From contig CACJRY010000003.1 in NCBI GenBank assembly GCA_902595855.1, positions 1 through 57,097 on the forward strand: a stretch of 57,097 bases of DNA, written 5' to 3'. Source of the DNA: an uncultured Alphaproteobacteria bacterium (GTDB lineage: Bacteria > Pseudomonadota > Alphaproteobacteria > HIMB59 > GCA-002718135). The notes beneath the pieces are model-generated. The model saw only the letters and a program-made list of their open reading frames with translations, did no database searches and had not been told where the DNA came from. Below are positions 23,241-32,260 of the stretch, in pieces. Every line of letters begins with the position of its first letter. Within the stretch, counting starts at the first letter, position 1. The position numbers were made by a program, and so were the translations under genes.

Positions 23241-24152
23241 ATGACAAAAAAATTTAATTCAGTTTTAATAATTGGTATGGGGCTAATAGGCTCATCAATA
23301 TCAAGAGCTTTGACTGAATATCAAGTTGCTAAAAACGTTTATGGTTTAGATGAAAATGATAAGGTGATTAAAAAATGCCAAGAGTTGAATATATTAATTC
23401 AAGGAGAAACTGATCTATCTAATTTTGATCTTCAGTTTGATTTAGTTATAATCTGTACACCTGTTAGCACATATGAAAAAATATTTATTGAGTTAAATAA
23501 ATTTATATCGAAACCTACTCTTGTAACCGATGTAGGCTCAACGAAAATGAGTACAATAAGTGATTTTAATAAAATCAATTCTGACCAAAATATCTTATTT
23601 GTACCCTCACACCCCATTGCTGGTCTTGAAAAGAGTGGTCCAGAATTTGGCTTTAGTAAATTGTTTGAAAATCGATATTGTATACTTACTCCATTTCAAA
23701 AAGATGACAAAGCTTTAGAGTCAATTAGTGACATGTGGAAATCAATAGGCATGACAATTGAAATCATGGATGCTGAACGCCACGATAGGGTGCTTGCAAT
23801 GACCTCGCATATCCCTCAACTAATTGCTTATTCTGTTGTTGGAACTGCAACTGAACTAGAGTCACATATGCGTGATGAGGTAATCAAGTACTCCGCTGCA
23901 GGATTTAGAGATTTTACAAGATTAGCTGGTAGTGATCCAATTATGTGGCGGGATGTATACCAAAAAAACAAAAATGCTGTTCTTGAGATGTTAGGTAGAT
24001 TTAGTGAAGATTTATCAACATATCAAAAAGCGATTAGAAATGGTGATTTAGAATTTTTAGAAAATAAATTTAATCAATCTAAAAAAATTCGTAAAGAAAT
24101 TGAAGATATTGGACAGGCAGGCAGTTTTGATCCTACAGAAAAAAAGAACTAG
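23241..24152 (+). CDS. tyrA: Prephenate/arogenate dehydrogenase (TyrA/TyrC)
   Basis: The 303-residue NAD(P)-dependent enzyme of tyrosine synthesis has an N-terminal Rossmann motif IIGMGLIGSS (residues 10-19), TDVGSTKMS, the catalytic region SHPIAGLEKSGPEFG, and the helical domain with MTSHIPQLIAYSVV and DFTRLAGSDPIMWRD. No fused mutase or ACT domain is present; the mutase is on the preceding gene. Substrate preference (prephenate or arogenate) is not readable by eye. It is cotranscribed with the upstream fusion gene and overlaps convergently with plsC. Confidence 0.94.
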   Translation: MTKKFNSVLIIGMGLIGSSISRALTEYQVAKNVYGLDENDKVIKKCQELNILIQGETDLSNFDLQFDLVIICTPVSTYEKIFIELNKFISKPTLVTDVGSTKMSTISDFNKINSDQNILFVPSHPIAGLEKSGPEFGFSKLFENRYCILTPFQKDDKALESISDMWKSIGMTIEIMDAERHDRVLAMTSHIPQLIAYSVVGTATELESHMRDEVIKYSAAGFRDFTRLAGSDPIMWRDVYQKNKNAVLEMLGRFSEDLSTYQKAIRNGDLEFLENKFNQSKKIRKEIEDIGQAGSFDPTEKKN

Positions 24153-24850
24153 CTAAGTAATTTGTTTGTTGCTGATTCTATAGAATTTTCAACTTTTTCG
24201 AGAACTTCTTTTTTATCTAATCCTACTTCTATTTCAGGTAAAAACTCAATAATGATATGTCCTTTATTAATTATTTTGATTCCTTTCTGCCAAAATAATC
24301 CTGAGTTTAATGCAACAGGTTTTAGCTTTCGTTTAGCCGCATTGTAAATTCCAACAAAACCAGACTTGTAATCAGCTTTTTCACCCGGTTGCTTTCTTGT
24401 TCCTTCAGGAAAGATAATAATTGTAGAACCTTCATCTAACTTTTTTTTCACATCTGATATCATTTTTCGCATTGCTTTGGCTTGTCCTGCTCTATCAATA
24501 GAAACCATGTTGCTTTTCAATAAATATTGTCCAAAAATTGGAATATAGAAAAGTTGTTTTTTATGAATAAAAAAACTGCTTTCTAAATAATAATAAAGCG
24601 CAAAAGTCTCAAAAGCAGACTGATGTTTAGACACAATAATAAGGGGCTCCTTAGTTAAGTCATCAATTCCTCTAACTTCATGAGTAACCCCACAAATATA
24701 TTTCAATAAAATAAATATACCTTTTATCCATGCTTTAGCAGGAAAACGAATAAATTTGCTAGGTAAAACAATAAAGGGAATGCTTAAAATACCCATTAAG
24801 ATTGTCCACAGAGCCAAAGCACTATAAAAAATAATAGTAAGTAACAACAT
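24149..24850 (-). CDS. plsC: 1-acyl-sn-glycerol-3-phosphate acyltransferase
   Basis: The 233-residue membrane-associated enzyme acylates lysophosphatidate to phosphatidate. Two N-terminal hydrophobic segments (residues 1-30 and 42-55) precede the acyltransferase domain. FPEGTRKQPG near residue 150 is the classic second motif. The first motif reads KHQSAFETF, that is HX4E instead of the usual HX4D, a conservative change at a residue normally part of the charge relay. It is monocistronic and divergent from the zinc-ribbon gene. Confidence 0.9.
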   Translation of the reverse strand: MLLLTIIFYSALALWTILMGILSIPFIVLPSKFIRFPAKAWIKGIFILLKYICGVTHEVRGIDDLTKEPLIIVSKHQSAFETFALYYYLESSFFIHKKQLFYIPIFGQYLLKSNMVSIDRAGQAKAMRKMISDVKKKLDEGSTIIIFPEGTRKQPGEKADYKSGFVGIYNAAKRKLKPVALNSGLFWQKGIKIINKGHIIIEFLPEIEVGLDKKEVLEKVENSIESATNKLLS

Positions 24851-24899
24851 ACAATAAATTTTGTTTTATATACTAACCTCTCTACTCTATATATAGCTT

Positions 24900-25352
24900 A
24901 TGTTCATACAGTGTTCAGATTGTGATTATAAATATATTGTAAATTCTGCGGATTTAAAACCAGACGGAAGAATGGTTGAATGTGCTAATTGTAATCATCG
25001 ATGGTATCAAGAGCTACTTCAAGCTGAGGAACTTTTATCATCTTCTGTACCTCATGTTCCTAAAGACGATCAAGATAGCAGAGTAAACAATAACTCAGAG
25101 GAGAATGAAGTAAACGTTACTGAAGAGATTAAAAATTTACCAAGCACTGTAGTTAGAGAAAAAAAAGTAAGTGTTCTTAACACCTTTTTAGTTATCTTTA
25201 TGTTAGTGCTTTTATTTTTTCTATTTTGGGCTTTTCGGTCATATGGAACAAATATTTTTGTTTTACTGACTTTTTATATTAATGAATTTTTTTTTAATTT
25301 AAGGTTAATAATCGATGATTTGGCTAAAATTATTTATCAAATTTTAAATTAA
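24900..25352 (+). CDS. MJ0042-type zinc-ribbon membrane protein
   Basis: A 150-residue protein with an N-terminal zinc ribbon (CSDC and CANCNHRW, residues 4-35) of the MJ0042 family, an acidic linker, and one or two hydrophobic segments (about residues 93-112 and 115-140). Such proteins are common in alphaproteobacteria; the function is not established, although a regulatory or envelope role is often assumed. The 3' end overlaps convergently with lysA by four bases. Confidence 0.85.
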   Translation: MFIQCSDCDYKYIVNSADLKPDGRMVECANCNHRWYQELLQAEELLSSSVPHVPKDDQDSRVNNNSEENEVNVTEEIKNLPSTVVREKKVSVLNTFLVIFMLVLLFFLFWAFRSYGTNIFVLLTFYINEFFFNLRLIIDDLAKIIYQILN

Positions 25353-26593
25353 TCTAACCATTCAGGAATAATATCTTGGTTAATAAATTCCTTCGAAGTT
25401 AATGGCTGATAAATTTTTTGAAAAATATTATTATTAACTAAAATTTCTATCGGTAAACCTCTTGAGTTGTAATTAGATGCCATCACTTTTCCATAAGCGC
25501 CAGTATCTTTAATAATCAACAAGTTTCCAACTTTTTGTTTTGGTAAATTGATATTTTTATGCAAAATATCTGAACTTTCACATATTGGTCCTGCAACGGA
25601 GTATGTAACTAATTCACTATTACTTTTATCTACCACCTCAATGTCATGATGAGCTTGGTACAAAGCCGGTCTTATCAATGAATGCATTCCTGCATCTGTT
25701 ATTAAAAAATTTATACCTCCATTATTTTTTATGGTCATTACAGAAGTTATTAAAATTCCTGCATTTGCAACAAGGTATCTTCCAGGTTCAAAAGATAATT
25801 GGTATGGTGCATTCTCAAAACACTTATCTAATTCATCTTTAATAAGTTCTAAATCTACCGCATTATCTTTGTCTTGATAAGCTACTCCAAGGCCTCCACC
25901 CAAATCAACATGTTTGATAGAATAACCTTTATCCAAAAAAAGCTGTGCATTTACTTTCATTTTCATAAAAATTTCAGCAAAAACTTTTATGTTAAATATT
26001 TGACTGCCTATATGGCAACTAATACCTACAAGATTAATATTTTTTGCATTTTCTAAAGATTGGAACATGTCCTGCAATTTGTCAGTATCTATTCCAAACT
26101 TGTCTGTTTTTTTTCCAGTGGAAATTTTATCAATTGTTAGACCATCAATATTTGGATTAAGTCTAATGCCAATATCTACACTTTTATTATGTTCCTGCGC
26201 TACATTATTTATTCTTTGAATTTCATCGATAGACTCTACATTGATTAGACGTATATTATTGCTGATTGCAAAACTTATGTCCTCTTTAGATTTTCCAATT
26301 CCCTCAAAAATAATTTTCTTAGGATTGATACCAGCCGTTATGGCTCTTTCTAATTCACCAAAAGAAACAACATCAGCTCCTGCTCCTAATGTAGACATCA
26401 ACTTTATGATTGCTTGATTAGAGTTAGCTTTTACTGCATAAAAAATTTCAGCATTTAAAGTATTCTTTAATTTATTGTATTTTTCTTCAATTTTTTTTTG
26501 AGAGTATACATACATTGGTGTTGCGTGAGATGATGCAATATCTTCTATGGCAACTCCCTCCACGAAGGGTTTATTGTTTTGATAGTTAATCAT
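25349..26593 (-). CDS. lysA: Diaminopimelate decarboxylase
   Basis: The PLP enzyme of 414 residues forms lysine from meso-diaminopimelate. A fold III barrel begins with TPMYVYSQ and the PLP lysine in FYAVKANSN; HIGSQI, the glycine-rich GGGLGV, EPGRYLVANAG and GPICESSD (catalytic cysteine) follow. The start is placed at the ATG at 26593 (MINYQNN), just after the stop of the small lipoprotein gene; a longer in-frame reading would cover that gene. It forms an operon with argH and the lipoprotein gene. Confidence 0.96.
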   Translation of the reverse strand: MINYQNNKPFVEGVAIEDIASSHATPMYVYSQKKIEEKYNKLKNTLNAEIFYAVKANSNQAIIKLMSTLGAGADVVSFGELERAITAGINPKKIIFEGIGKSKEDISFAISNNIRLINVESIDEIQRINNVAQEHNKSVDIGIRLNPNIDGLTIDKISTGKKTDKFGIDTDKLQDMFQSLENAKNINLVGISCHIGSQIFNIKVFAEIFMKMKVNAQLFLDKGYSIKHVDLGGGLGVAYQDKDNAVDLELIKDELDKCFENAPYQLSFEPGRYLVANAGILITSVMTIKNNGGINFLITDAGMHSLIRPALYQAHHDIEVVDKSNSELVTYSVAGPICESSDILHKNINLPKQKVGNLLIIKDTGAYGKVMASNYNSRGLPIEILVNNNIFQKIYQPLTSKEFINQDIIPEWLD

Positions 26594-26594
26594 A

Positions 26595-26783
26595 TTACTC
26601 TGTTTGAATAGTAACTGATTGCTGACGTTCTTTCTCAGCTTCAAACCTTTCCATGCATGCTTCGTCACATGGATAGGTAATTACAGATTTATCCAATTTA
26701 TCTTCAGGCAAACTTAAAGGGCCCACTTTACCACAACTAATTAGCAAAAGTGAGAATACTAAAATATATAGATAATTTTTCAT
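26595..26783 (-). CDS. lptM: LptM (YifL)-like small lipoprotein
   Basis: The 62-residue precursor has a short signal peptide ending in the lipobox LLISCG (Cys 17). The mature N-terminus CGKVGPLSLP matches the CGxxGPL pattern of LptM, a small lipoprotein that assists assembly of the LPS translocon LptD/E. Two further cysteines (PCDEAC) follow. The place between argH and lysA is the usual one in proteobacteria; the start overlaps the argH stop. Mature LptM motif plus context make the assignment fairly firm. Confidence 0.85.
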   Translation of the reverse strand: MKNYLYILVFSLLLISCGKVGPLSLPEDKLDKSVITYPCDEACMERFEAEKERQQSVTIQTE

Positions 26784-28165
26784 TAGAGATATTTTTTTAT
26801 AGCATATTTGATTGTTTGTTTAACACTTTGTGGAGATGTCCCTCCAAAACTTTTTTTATTTTTAACACTTTCTTCAATTGAAAAAGTATTTTTTGCGTCA
26901 ATGCTTATTTTTTTATTAAATTTTTGTAATTCTTCTAAGCTTAACTGATCTAAATTTTTATTTTTTTTATTAGCATAAGCAACTATTTTCCCAGTCAAAT
27001 GGTATGCTTCTCTGAAAGAAAAATTCAGGTGTTGAACAAGCCAATTAGCAAAATCTGTTGCTGTTGCATTAGAATTTTTTACAGCTTCTTTCATTACATG
27101 AGTATTGAAGGTAATACTTGACCACATTTCAGTCATAACTTCTAAGGCTAGAGATACATTATCAAATGAAGAAAAAATAATTTTTTTATCATCTTGCAAA
27201 TCTTTACTGTAGGCTAAAGGCAGTCCTTTAAGAATTATTAACAGAGCATTTAAATTACTTATTATGTTGCCAGAATTACCTCTTACTAACTCAGCACCGT
27301 CTGGGTTTTTTTTCTGAGGCATGATCGAACTACCCGTGGCTAATTCATCAGGTAATTTTACAAAGTTAAATTGTTGATTAGCCCAAAGAATAACTTCATC
27401 AGCCATTCTTGATAGGTGAATACTAATTAGAGATAAAACAAATAAAAACTCAACAGCAAAATCTCTGTCAGAAACACTGTCGAGTGCGTTAACTGTTGGT
27501 TTTTTAAATTTTAATAAACTTGCAGTATAATTTCTATCAATAGGAAATGATGTTCCTGCTAAAGCACCTGAGCCAAGTGGATTTTCATTTAATATTTCAA
27601 TACAATTCTTTAACCTTTGTCTATCTCGACCCATCATCTCAACGTAAGCAAGAGAATAATGTGCTAATGAAATAGGCTGAGCAACTTGTAAGTGTGTGTA
27701 GCCAGGTAAGATTGTGTCAGTATGTTTTTTTGCAATATTAATTAAAACTTTTTGTAATTTCTGAAGCATTTTATCTAGATCATCACTATTATTTCTTATC
27801 CAAAGTTTGAAATCAGTCACTACTTGATCATTTCTTGAGCGAGCAGTATGTAATTTGCCGGCCGTTGCTCCAATATGTTGAAAAAGCATAGACTCAACAT
27901 TCATATGAATATCTTCCAATTCTTTTTTGAATTTTACTTTACCTTTTTGAATATTAGTTAATATTACTTTAAGACCATTGACTATTTTTACTTCATCTTT
28001 TTTGGATATAATTTTTTGTTTACCCAGCATTTTAGCATGAGCTATTGAGCCTTCAATATCTTCTTTGTACATTCTTTGATCTACATCAATTGAGCTATTA
28101 ATAGCCTCGAGTAATTTAGAAGGACCTTTGTTTAAGTGTGTATTTCTGGATGGGTTTTTTTTCAT
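26783..28165 (-). CDS. argH: Argininosuccinate lyase
   Basis: The last enzyme of arginine synthesis splits argininosuccinate to arginine and fumarate. Conserved parts are SIDVDQRMYKEDI near residue 28, HTARSRNDQV, TILPGYTHLQVAQPIS, the catalytic loop GSSIMPQKKNPDGAELVRG, and a C-terminal helical domain. The N-terminus lacks the WGGRF motif of many homologues. I chose the ATG at 28165, giving 460 residues, because spacing to SIDVD fits relatives; the ATG at 28201 is an alternative. Neither has a clear ribosome-binding site. Confidence 0.93.
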   Translation of the reverse strand: MKKNPSRNTHLNKGPSKLLEAINSSIDVDQRMYKEDIEGSIAHAKMLGKQKIISKKDEVKIVNGLKVILTNIQKGKVKFKKELEDIHMNVESMLFQHIGATAGKLHTARSRNDQVVTDFKLWIRNNSDDLDKMLQKLQKVLINIAKKHTDTILPGYTHLQVAQPISLAHYSLAYVEMMGRDRQRLKNCIEILNENPLGSGALAGTSFPIDRNYTASLLKFKKPTVNALDSVSDRDFAVEFLFVLSLISIHLSRMADEVILWANQQFNFVKLPDELATGSSIMPQKKNPDGAELVRGNSGNIISNLNALLIILKGLPLAYSKDLQDDKKIIFSSFDNVSLALEVMTEMWSSITFNTHVMKEAVKNSNATATDFANWLVQHLNFSFREAYHLTGKIVAYANKKNKNLDQLSLEELQKFNKKISIDAKNTFSIEESVKNKKSFGGTSPQSVKQTIKYAIKKYL

Positions 28166-28269
28166 CGCGTGGGCTATAAAGCTATTTACAATAATTTTCA
28201 TCCAAATACGTGATTTTTTATATTTCTTTTAGTGAGATTTACTAAATTATCTATATAAACTCTACAAAA

Positions 28270-30573
28270 ATGAAAATTTCAAAAGTTGTAGTTATTGGCT
28301 CTGGAACGATGGGAAGCGGTATTGCGGCACAAGTTGCAAATGCTGGAATCGATGTTCAATTACTTGATTTGACTAAAGAGATTGCAAGCAATGCTTGTGA
28401 ACGAATAAAAAAATCTAGACCACCGCTATTAATGGAAGAGAATAACATAAATTTGATTACTCCTGGAAGTATTGAGAATGATCTACAGTGTTTAAAAGAT
28501 GCTGACTGGGTTGTTGAAGCTGTTGTTGAAAGAATAGATATAAAAAAAAATCTTTACTCTCAAATTGATTCTTTGCGCAAACCAGGTGCTTTTGTTTCAT
28601 CAAATACATCTTCAATTCCACTCAGTGTTTTGACTGAAGATATGTCTGAAGAGATGAAAGAAGTTTTTTGTATAACACATTTCTTTAATCCTGTTCGATA
28701 TATGAGGTTGCTAGAACTGGTAATTGGAAAAGAAAACAATAAAGAAAAAATAAATGATCTAGTGGCATTTGGTGACAAAGTATTAGGCAAAACAGTTGTT
28801 GTTTGTAACGACTCACCAGGATTTTTAGGTAACCGAGTCGGAGTCTATGCGATGCAAGTTGCAATGACGGAAGCCTTTAATCTTGGATTAAGCGTTGAAG
28901 AAGCGGATGCTGTCTTTGGTAGACCTCTTGGCGTTCCTAAAACAGGAATATTTGGCTTGTATGATTTAATAGGTATTGATCTTATGGCTGATGTTTTGAA
29001 AAGCTTTATTAAAGAGTTGCCTGAGAGTGATCCTTTTCATGACGTAGGTAAGGAGCTTCCTATAATTAATCAGCTTATTAAAGATGGATACACTGGTAGA
29101 AAAGGCAAGGGTGGTTTTTTTAGAATGAATAAATCTTCAGGTATAAAAGTTTTAGAGTCACTTAATTATAAAAATAATACTTATAATGAGTCTAAAAAAG
29201 TAGATTTACAACTTCCAGATGTAATGGACATAGCCAAAGTTCTTAGTAGAAAAGACGTTTATGGAGAATACGCATGGTCAATTTTGAAAAAAACAATTTT
29301 ATATGCTTCAAGCCTAGTTCCAAATGTAACTGAAAACTTTAATGACATTGATGATGCTATGAAATGTGGATTTAATTGGTCTAAAGGCCCTTTTGAAATA
29401 CTTAATGAAATTGGTATTGAAAATTTTATTTCAAAGTTAAACAACGAAGACCATATTCCATCTTTTTTAAAACAACTTCAAGATCAAAATAATTCTTTGT
29501 TCAATCTTTCCAATAATTTTCTAGAATATTTTCATCCAAAAAAATCTTATACTCCAATGTCGAGACCAGAGGGTGTTATATCTTTATCGGATATAAAGAA
29601 ATTTTCAAAACCTATTTACTCAAATTCTTCAGCTTCTATTTGGGAAATATCGGGGAAATCAAGATCTCTCTGTGTTGAGTTTCATACAAAAGCAAATGCG
29701 CTGGATGGATTAACTAATGACTGTTTAATGAAAGCTTATGAGTTAACTAGTAAAAAGTATGATGGGATGATTATTGCTAATGATGCTATGCAATTTTCTG
29801 CAGGGGTTAATTTAAATTATTTTTATGATAAGGCTATAAATAAACAATTCAATGAGATAGATAAATTTCTTAATAATTTCCAACAGTCACTTTATCAACT
29901 GCAACACGCAGAATTTCCAGTTGTGTCTTGTCCTTCAGGCTTGGCAATTGGAGGTGGATACGAAGTTATTTCTCAAACAAGTTTTATTGCAGCACACTCT
30001 AATTCTGTACTTGGTCTAGTGGAATCTCTAGTAGGTTTAATACCTGCAGGGGGTGGTTGCAAAGAAATGTTAAGACGTTGGGCCAATAATTCTGAAATAA
30101 AAAATAATCCAAAATTATTATCATTAAAAGTCTTTAATTTAATTGGCTATGCAACTACTGCTGACTCACCAATAAAAGCTAAGGTTCATCAATTCCTAGG
30201 GGAGCCAGATACAATTGTAATGAGTAAAGATAGATTAATAGAAGAGGCTGATAAAATTATATTTTCAAAAAAGCAAAATTACAAAACATTAGAAAGTGTT
30301 TCATTGGTTTTGCCTGGAGCAACCGTAATGTCAGAAATGATTGATATTTTAAATCAATTAAAAGAGAAAAAAATAATAGGTAAGCATGGTGTTGAAGTTG
30401 GAAAAAAATTAGGCTACGTGCTAAGTGGTGGTGGGACTAATTCATCATCAGCTTTAACCGAACAAAATCTATATGATCTTGAAAGAGAAATTTTTATTGA
30501 TTTAATAAAGCAAAAACCCACGCAAGATCGTATTAGACATACCCTTGATACAGGAAAACCTCTATTTAATTAA
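28270..30573 (+). CDS. Bifunctional 3-hydroxyacyl-CoA dehydrogenase / enoyl-CoA hydratase
   Basis: A 767-residue fatty-acid beta-oxidation protein with the dehydrogenase first and the hydratase last, the order seen in FadN-type proteins rather than FadB. The NAD motif VIGSGTMGSGIA is at residues 8-19, the dehydrogenase signature THFFNPVRYMRLLE near 137, and a helical dimerisation domain follows. The C-terminal crotonase domain (about 455-700) has FSAGVNLNYF, GLAIGGGYEV and ESLVGLIPAGGG. No thiolase or acyl-CoA dehydrogenase is adjacent; the next gene is an acyl-CoA ligase, consistent with acid activation and oxidation. Confidence 0.92.
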   Translation: MKISKVVVIGSGTMGSGIAAQVANAGIDVQLLDLTKEIASNACERIKKSRPPLLMEENNINLITPGSIENDLQCLKDADWVVEAVVERIDIKKNLYSQIDSLRKPGAFVSSNTSSIPLSVLTEDMSEEMKEVFCITHFFNPVRYMRLLELVIGKENNKEKINDLVAFGDKVLGKTVVVCNDSPGFLGNRVGVYAMQVAMTEAFNLGLSVEEADAVFGRPLGVPKTGIFGLYDLIGIDLMADVLKSFIKELPESDPFHDVGKELPIINQLIKDGYTGRKGKGGFFRMNKSSGIKVLESLNYKNNTYNESKKVDLQLPDVMDIAKVLSRKDVYGEYAWSILKKTILYASSLVPNVTENFNDIDDAMKCGFNWSKGPFEILNEIGIENFISKLNNEDHIPSFLKQLQDQNNSLFNLSNNFLEYFHPKKSYTPMSRPEGVISLSDIKKFSKPIYSNSSASIWEISGKSRSLCVEFHTKANALDGLTNDCLMKAYELTSKKYDGMIIANDAMQFSAGVNLNYFYDKAINKQFNEIDKFLNNFQQSLYQLQHAEFPVVSCPSGLAIGGGYEVISQTSFIAAHSNSVLGLVESLVGLIPAGGGCKEMLRRWANNSEIKNNPKLLSLKVFNLIGYATTADSPIKAKVHQFLGEPDTIVMSKDRLIEEADKIIFSKKQNYKTLESVSLVLPGATVMSEMIDILNQLKEKKIIGKHGVEVGKKLGYVLSGGGTNSSSALTEQNLYDLEREIFIDLIKQKPTQDRIRHTLDTGKPLFN

Positions 30574-30627
30574 TTCTTCTTTGGACTAAGGATTTTAATT
30601 ATTTTTTTTAATGCTATAAACAATCCC

Positions 30628-32259
30628 ATGAATCAATTTTCAACAGACCTTAATAAGAATAAAGCAAATTATGTACCTTTAACTCCTTTGAGTTTTATTA
30701 CGCGAGCTAAAGATATTTATCCTAATTATGAGTCAGTTGTATATGGAAATAGAAGTTATACATGGTTAGACACCTATAATCGTTGTACTAAATTTGCCAG
30801 TGCTCTCTCAAAAAAAGGTATTGGACTTGGAAGCACTGTTTCTATAATTGCCGCAAATACACCTGAACTTTTAGAGGCTCATTATTCAATTCCAATGACA
30901 GGTGGTGTAGTTAATACCATCAATACTCGTCTTGACGCACAGACAATTGCTTATATTTTAGATCATAGTGATGCTAAATTATTAATCACTGACTCACAAT
31001 TTTCACCAACTATCAAAAAAGCCTTAAGCATTTATGGAAAAAAAATTCCTATCATTGATATTCATGATGATCAGGCGATTTTTAAAGAAGGTGAAGGAGA
31101 AAAAATTGGTGATTGGACTTACGAAGAATTTTTAGAGACAGGCGAGGATAATTTTAATTGGTCCTTTCCAGAAGATGAATGGCAAGCAATATCACTTAGT
31201 TATACCTCAGGCACAACAGGAAAACCTAAAGGCGTTGTTTATCATCACAGAGGTTCATATCTTATGTCAACAGGCAGTGTCACAGCCTGGAATATGACAA
31301 ACAAACTAACTTTTCTTGCTACAGTACCGATGTTTCATTGTAATGGTTGGGGATATCCTTGGACAGCTGCATTAGTTCATGCCAAAGTGGTGTGTTGTAG
31401 ATATATTGTTGCTAAAGATATTTATAATTTAATTGATAAACATAAAGTAACACACTTTGGTGGAGCACCAATTGTATTGAATCTAATTGCGAACGCTGAA
31501 GATAAAGACAAAAAAGAAATTAAACATAAAATTTATGTACTAACAGCAGGAGCACCACCGACAAGTGCAATTTTAGAAAAAATGGATAACCTAGGATTTG
31601 AAGTAATGCATGTTTATGGACTAACTGAAACATATGGGCATGTATTACAATGTGCATGGAATGAAGAATGGAATAATTTATCTAATAGTGAAAAAGCAGA
31701 TTTAAATGCTAGACAAGGCGTACGCTATCCAAATCTTGAGGAAGCTATAGTTGCTGATCCTGAGACATATATCCCTGTTCCAAGAGATGGAAAAACTATG
31801 GGTGAAATTTTAATGCGTGGAAATGTTGTAATGAAAGGATATTACAAAAATAAAGACGCAACTCAAACTTCAATGAGAAATGGTTGGTTTCATTCAGGTG
31901 ATTTAGCTGTTGTATATCCTGATGGATATATTCAAATAAAAGATCGCTCTAAAGATATTATTATTTCTGGTGGAGAAAATATCTCCTCAGTAGAAGTTGA
32001 AAATGTAATAGCTAAGCACTCAGCTGTCTCGTTAGTTGCAGTTGTTGCCAAGCCAGATGAAAAATGGGGTGAAACACCATGTGCCTTTGTAGAACTAGCA
32101 CCTGGGAAAAATTCCACAGAAGAGGAAATTATTCAGTTTTGTAAAGAAAATATGGCTGGATTTAAGAGGCCAAAAAATGTAGTCTTTGGTGAATTACCGA
32201 AAACATCGACAGGAAAGATACAAAAATTTGAACTAAGAAAAAAAGCAAAGGAGATTTAA
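30628..32259 (+). CDS. Acyl-CoA synthetase, AMP-binding family (DmdB-like)
   Basis: The 543-residue ANL-family ligase activates a carboxylic acid to its CoA thioester through an acyl-adenylate. The phosphate-binding motif is YTSGTTGKPKGVVYHH near residue 193, the adenine motif is MHVYGLTETYGH, and the hinge and lid contain GWFHSGDLAV, DRSKDIIISGGENIS and the catalytic lysine in PKTSTGKIQK. The N-terminus and length resemble medium-chain ligases that include DmdB, the 3-methylmercaptopropionate-CoA ligase of DMSP degradation, but the substrate is not certain. It is followed two bases later by metY. Confidence 0.88.
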   Translation: MNQFSTDLNKNKANYVPLTPLSFITRAKDIYPNYESVVYGNRSYTWLDTYNRCTKFASALSKKGIGLGSTVSIIAANTPELLEAHYSIPMTGGVVNTINTRLDAQTIAYILDHSDAKLLITDSQFSPTIKKALSIYGKKIPIIDIHDDQAIFKEGEGEKIGDWTYEEFLETGEDNFNWSFPEDEWQAISLSYTSGTTGKPKGVVYHHRGSYLMSTGSVTAWNMTNKLTFLATVPMFHCNGWGYPWTAALVHAKVVCCRYIVAKDIYNLIDKHKVTHFGGAPIVLNLIANAEDKDKKEIKHKIYVLTAGAPPTSAILEKMDNLGFEVMHVYGLTETYGHVLQCAWNEEWNNLSNSEKADLNARQGVRYPNLEEAIVADPETYIPVPRDGKTMGEILMRGNVVMKGYYKNKDATQTSMRNGWFHSGDLAVVYPDGYIQIKDRSKDIIISGGENISSVEVENVIAKHSAVSLVAVVAKPDEKWGETPCAFVELAPGKNSTEEEIIQFCKENMAGFKRPKNVVFGELPKTSTGKIQKFELRKKAKEI

Positions 32260-32260
32260 T

